Assembly (NCBI RefSeq): GCF_000585355.1
Contig: NZ_KK073873.1
Location: 2,399,703 to 2,463,702, forward strand
Length of the DNA stretch: 64,000 nucleotides
Direction of reading: 5' to 3'
From: Xylanibacter oryzae DSM 17970
Lineage (GTDB): Bacteria; Bacteroidota; Bacteroidia; Bacteroidales; Bacteroidaceae
The position numbers and the translations under genes were made by a program. Of this stretch, positions 60,480-64,000 are shown piece by piece. Position 1 is the stretch's first letter. Every line of letters starts with the position of its first letter. The notes under the pieces are model-generated. The model was not told the DNA's origin. It ran no database searches and saw only the letters and a program-made list of their open reading frames with translations.

Positions 60480-61910
60480 ATGCATAAACAGTTTTTAATT
60501 ATTTCAGCTTTTGCCGCAATTGCCTTAAGTGCTCAAGCAAAGGTAACCTTACCTCATCTAATTAGTGATAACATGATTTTACAGCAAAATAGCGATGCCC
60601 GACTATGGGGTACCGATGAGCCTGATAAAATTGTAAATGTTTCTGTATCTTGGTCTAACGATACTTATAATACCACTACCGGCAAAGACGGTAAATGGTT
60701 AGTTAAGGTAAAAACTCCCGCAGCAGGATTTACGCCCTACTCTATTACTTTCGATGATGGCGAGAAGACTGTAGTTAATAATGTCTTGTCTGGCGAGGTA
60801 TGGGTATGTGCCGGACAAAGTAATATGGAAATGCCGGTAAAGGGATTCTTTAATTGTCCACTTGAAGATTATAATAGCGTCGTGCTAGATGCAGCAAACT
60901 CAAAAGGAGTGCATTTTGTAAAGATTCCTAGTGTGATGAGCGAAACGCCTCTTGATGATGCCAAATGCGAATGGAAAATTTGCGACAGCAATACTGTAGG
61001 TGATGCCAGTGCCACAGGTTATTTTTTCGCAAGACTAGTTAGTCGTACACTCAACATCCCTATTGGATTGGTAGAAGCTAATAAAGGCGGTACGCGCGTG
61101 GAAAGTTGGTTAAACCGTGAAAATCTGAAGAAATACACTAAAGAAGATCTTAACATAAACCATATAAAGGCTAATTTCCAAGGAGATTATCTATACCCTC
61201 TGCTCTGGGGTAACGGTACATTTAATCCGATTCTAAACTATACCGTTAAGGGTATACTGTTCTACCAAGGTTGCTCTAACGTAGGTGATCCCGGTGATCA
61301 ATACTCACAGCGTCTTGCATTGTTAGTAAAACAGTGGCGTGAAAGTTTCGGACTAGGTGAAATTCCATTCTATTTTGTACAGATTGCCCCTTATTATTAT
61401 GAAAACAATGTAAACGGTGATCAAGGTGCTAGATTGCGCGAGCAACAATTAAAGGCTGCCGGCATAATATCCAATAGTGCTATAGTAGGTACTAATGATG
61501 CTGTATATCCTTATGAGACTCAGCAGATTCATCCATGTCAAAAAAAGAAAGTCGGAGAGCGTCTTGGTTTTTTGGCTCTAAACAAACAATATGGAATGAA
61601 ACAACTGATAACTGATGCACCTACTTACAAAAGCATGAAGATAAGCAATGACACAGTTTACGTACAGTTGGAGAATCTGGCTGGAGGAGTAAGCCGTTAC
61701 GAAGATATTAAAGGATTTGAATTGGCTGGAACAGACAAGGTATTCCACAAAGCAAACACTTACTATCTCTGGACTAAGGGATTGATAATAACATGTCCGG
61801 AAGTAAAAAAGCCAGTAGCTGTACGTTATTGTTTCAGGAACTTTGAGATTGGCAATTTATCCAATATGGGTGGCTTGCCATTATTCCCTTTCCGTACAGA
61901 CAATTGGTAA
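60480..61910 (+). CDS. sialate O-acetylesterase-like SGNH hydrolase
   Basis: The product has 476 residues from the ATG at 60480, which starts a clear signal peptide (MHKQFLIISAFAAIALSAQA). The frame is open to 60390, but the upstream part is not signal-like and a degenerate -7 box (TAATATTG) lies inside it. VTLPHLISDNMILQQNSDAR begins the N-terminal beta domain. The catalytic Ser is in VCAGQSNMEMP, and the family blocks YQGCSNVGD, FYFVQIAPYYYEN and a C-terminal DAVYPYETQQIHPCQKKKVG with the His follow. The enzyme class removes acetyl groups from sialic acids or plant sugars. Confidence 0.92.
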   Translation: MHKQFLIISAFAAIALSAQAKVTLPHLISDNMILQQNSDARLWGTDEPDKIVNVSVSWSNDTYNTTTGKDGKWLVKVKTPAAGFTPYSITFDDGEKTVVNNVLSGEVWVCAGQSNMEMPVKGFFNCPLEDYNSVVLDAANSKGVHFVKIPSVMSETPLDDAKCEWKICDSNTVGDASATGYFFARLVSRTLNIPIGLVEANKGGTRVESWLNRENLKKYTKEDLNINHIKANFQGDYLYPLLWGNGTFNPILNYTVKGILFYQGCSNVGDPGDQYSQRLALLVKQWRESFGLGEIPFYFVQIAPYYYENNVNGDQGARLREQQLKAAGIISNSAIVGTNDAVYPYETQQIHPCQKKKVGERLGFLALNKQYGMKQLITDAPTYKSMKISNDTVYVQLENLAGGVSRYEDIKGFELAGTDKVFHKANTYYLWTKGLIITCPEVKKPVAVRYCFRNFEIGNLSNMGGLPLFPFRTDNW

Positions 61911-61921
61911 AAATTGATTAA

Positions 61922-62440
61922 ATGCATCCATTAGAAAAATTTAAATACTGCCCAATATGTGGCAGTTCTCATTTCGAAATAAAAAACGAAAAAAGCAAAT
62001 TGTGTAGCAACTGCGGATTCTCATATTATATGAATCCCAGTTCTGCCACAGTAGCATTAATATTTAACGACAAGAAAGAACTTCTCGTTGTAAGGCGTGG
62101 CAAAGAACCCGCAAAAGGTACGTTAGATCTTCCCGGAGGCTTTGTTGATATGCATGAGACAGGAGAAGAAGGCATCATTAGAGAGGTCAAAGAAGAAACA
62201 GGACTTATTGTGGCTCAAGCTAAATATATTTTCAGTATACCGAACATATATCTTTATTCCGGGATAGAGATACATACCCTTGACATGTTTTTTGAATGTC
62301 AGGTGAATGATGTCTCTGAAATTAAAGCAATGGATGATGCAGCCGAATATCAATGGATAGCAATAAAAGACATTCATACAGAACAATTCGGACTCAGATC
62401 AATACGTGCCGGACTACTTAAATATATCAAACAAGACTAA
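61922..62440 (+). CDS. Nudix hydrolase with N-terminal zinc ribbon
   Basis: The 172-residue product has an N-terminal four-cysteine ribbon (KYCPICGSSHFEI and LCSNCGFSYYMNPSS), as in NudC-type NADH pyrophosphatases. A complete Nudix box follows: GGFVDMHETGEEGIIREVKE ending ETGLIV. It lacks the large N-terminal domain of NudC. The likely activity is hydrolysis of a nucleoside diphosphate linked to another group; the substrate is open. It starts 11 bp after the SASA stop, so it is probably co-transcribed. Confidence 0.93.
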   Translation: MHPLEKFKYCPICGSSHFEIKNEKSKLCSNCGFSYYMNPSSATVALIFNDKKELLVVRRGKEPAKGTLDLPGGFVDMHETGEEGIIREVKEETGLIVAQAKYIFSIPNIYLYSGIEIHTLDMFFECQVNDVSEIKAMDDAAEYQWIAIKDIHTEQFGLRSIRAGLLKYIKQD

Positions 62441-62534
62441 ATAACTTAAAAAAATAGAAAAAATACCATATTAATAAGGTATAAGTAAAAGTTTTGCTTA
62501 CTTTTGCGCCCAAAATAAAAGTACGTATTAGATT

Positions 62535-64000
62535 ATGCAAAAAAATCTTGTTATTGTCGAGTCGCCCGCGAAGGCCAAAACTATCGAAAAATTCTTAGGT
62601 GAAGATTATAAAGTAATGTCCAGTTACGGACATATCAGAGACCTTAAGAAAAAAGAGCTCAGCATTGATCTTGACTCTATGGAACCTGATTACGAAATTC
62701 CTGAAGAGAAGGAAAAAGTAGTTAAGGAACTTAAGAGTAATGCCAAAAAGGCCGAAAAGATCTGGTTAGCATCCGATGAGGACCGCGAGGGAGAGGCTAT
62801 ATCCTGGCATTTATGTGAAGTGCTTGGACTAGATGAAGCTAAGACTAATCGTATTGTTTTCCATGAAATTACTAAGCCTGCTATTCTTGAGGCAATAAAG
62901 AACCCAAGACATCTGGATATGAATTTGGTTAATGCACAACAGGCACGACGTATACTTGACAGACTTGTTGGTTTCAAGCTTTCTCCTATACTTTGGCGTA
63001 AAGTAAAACCATCTCTTTCAGCAGGTAGAGTTCAGAGTGTCGCTGTTAGACTTCTCGTTGAGCGTGAACGCGAAATACAAGAATTCAAGACAGAGAGATA
63101 CTACCGACTGAATGCAATATTCGCGATAATGGCTGAAGATGGTTCTGCTACAGAGGTAAAATCAGAACTAAATAAAAGATTCAATACTCAAGAAGAAGTT
63201 GAGACATTTCTTGAAAAATGCAAGATCTCTAAGTTCACGGTTCTGTGCATAAGCAAGAAACCTCTTAAGCGAACTCCTGCACCTCCATTTACTACTAGTA
63301 CCATGCAACAAGAAGCAGCACGCAAACTAGGGTTTACTGTTTCTCAAACGATGATGGTTGCACAGCACTTATACGAAAACGGACGAATTACATATATGCG
63401 TACCGACTCTGTCAATCTGTCTTCACTTTGTATAAATGCATGTAAAGAAGAAATAAATAAGTTATGGGGTAAAGGATATAGCAATCCTCGTCAATATCAA
63501 ACCCATTCTAAAGGAGCACAAGAAGCCCATGAGGCAATTCGTCCTACCTATATGAGCGATGCTACGATAGAAGGAACATCACAAGAAAAGCGTCTTTATG
63601 AACTGATATGGAAACGTACTGCAGCTAGTCAGATGTCTGATGCACAAATAGAAAAGACTATTGTAAACATCAAGATAAGTGAAGCTAATGAACAGTTCAT
63701 GTCGAATGGCGAAGTTATAACTTTCGACGGTTTCCTTAAAGTATATAGAGAATCTTTGGATGATGATGATACTAACCAAGACGAATTTTCACATCAACTG
63801 CCTATAATGAAGAAGGGTGATGAACTACAACGCAGGGAAATATCAGCAATAGAGCGTTTCAGTCAGGGACCTTCAAGATATACAGAGGCTAGCCTTGTGC
63901 ATAAACTTGAAGAACTTGGTATTGGTCGTCCTTCTACATACGCACCGACAATCAGCACTATACAGCAGCGTGAATATGTGCAAAAAGGAGATAAGAAAGG
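62535..64000 (+). CDS. topA: DNA topoisomerase I, 5' part (runs off window)
   Basis: The frame is open from ATG 62535 to the window edge (488 codons). It is the type IA topoisomerase that relaxes negative supercoils. The TOPRIM domain starts NLVIVESPAKAKTIEKFLG and includes LASDEDREGEAISWHLCEV. Domain IV/III includes GRVQSVAVRLLVERE, the active tyrosine Tyr287 in YMRTDSVNLS, and HEAIRPTYM; the C-terminal zinc part is not reached. A TACTTTTG -7 box at 62499-62506 lies 28 bp upstream. Confidence 0.97.
   Translation, partial: MQKNLVIVESPAKAKTIEKFLGEDYKVMSSYGHIRDLKKKELSIDLDSMEPDYEIPEEKEKVVKELKSNAKKAEKIWLASDEDREGEAISWHLCEVLGLDEAKTNRIVFHEITKPAILEAIKNPRHLDMNLVNAQQARRILDRLVGFKLSPILWRKVKPSLSAGRVQSVAVRLLVEREREIQEFKTERYYRLNAIFAIMAEDGSATEVKSELNKRFNTQEEVETFLEKCKISKFTVLCISKKPLKRTPAPPFTTSTMQQEAARKLGFTVSQTMMVAQHLYENGRITYMRTDSVNLSSLCINACKEEINKLWGKGYSNPRQYQTHSKGAQEAHEAIRPTYMSDATIEGTSQEKRLYELIWKRTAASQMSDAQIEKTIVNIKISEANEQFMSNGEVITFDGFLKVYRESLDDDDTNQDEFSHQLPIMKKGDELQRREISAIERFSQGPSRYTEASLVHKLEELGIGRPSTYAPTISTIQQREYVQKGDKK

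Overview
This is a chromosomal window from a member of the Bacteroidales, most likely the Prevotella group. The evidence is the many promoters of the Bacteroidetes type (TAnnTTTG -7 box, often with TTTG 19-21 bp upstream), the gene content of the division and cell-wall cluster, glycine-lipid type acyltransferases, DUF4292 and DUF3109 families, and secreted glycosidases of a gut polysaccharide degrader. The DNA is AT-rich by eye. There is no rRNA operon, no CRISPR array and no complete mobile element.

Layout. 1-2.2 kb holds remnants of an accessory region: the end of a VapE-type ATPase, an HU-like protein and an outer-membrane beta-barrel gene broken by a one-base frameshift. 2.4-9.5 kb has a conserved backbone (murF, tRNA-Phe, tRNA-Pro, a VOC protein). 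Two cargo segments interrupt it, each bracketed by a direct repeat of a transcription terminator. The first carries an AraC regulator and a DXS-like enzyme with an altered acceptor site; the second carries a GH59 (galactocerebrosidase-family) glycosidase. 9.5-17.4 kb holds a VOC/acyltransferase/HhH/sodium-symporter operon, VanZ, a CYTH protein, a 47-residue membrane protein, prfB and an acyl-CoA ligase. 17.5-26.6 kb holds an ArgE-like deacetylase, a dut-TPR-DUF4292-EnvC-like envelope operon, dgt and the glsA/glsB-like pair.

26.8-41.9 kb is the division and cell-wall cluster (rsmH, ftsL, ftsI, murE, mraY, murD, ftsW, murG, murC, ftsQ, ftsA, ftsZ) plus a YqeY gene. It makes the lipid-linked peptidoglycan precursor and assembles the divisome. 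mraZ is not at its head and murF lies 23 kb away. Then come recO, tRNA-Glu, rpsT and gyrB.

45.7-64 kb is mixed: a rhamnosidase-N-like secreted protein, an AraC regulator, alkD-like, nitroreductase, DUF3109, ung, gpmI, a GH3 glycosidase, a 0.78-kb non-coding region with a 58-bp inverted repeat and 22-bp tandem palindromes, pnp, crcB, a thioredoxin-fold lipoprotein without CxxC, an esterase, a sialate O-acetylesterase, a Nudix hydrolase and the start of topA.

The items I would follow first are the two terminator-bracketed cargo segments, the DXS paralogue that has lost its phosphate-binding arginines, and the inverted-repeat element between the GH3 gene and pnp.
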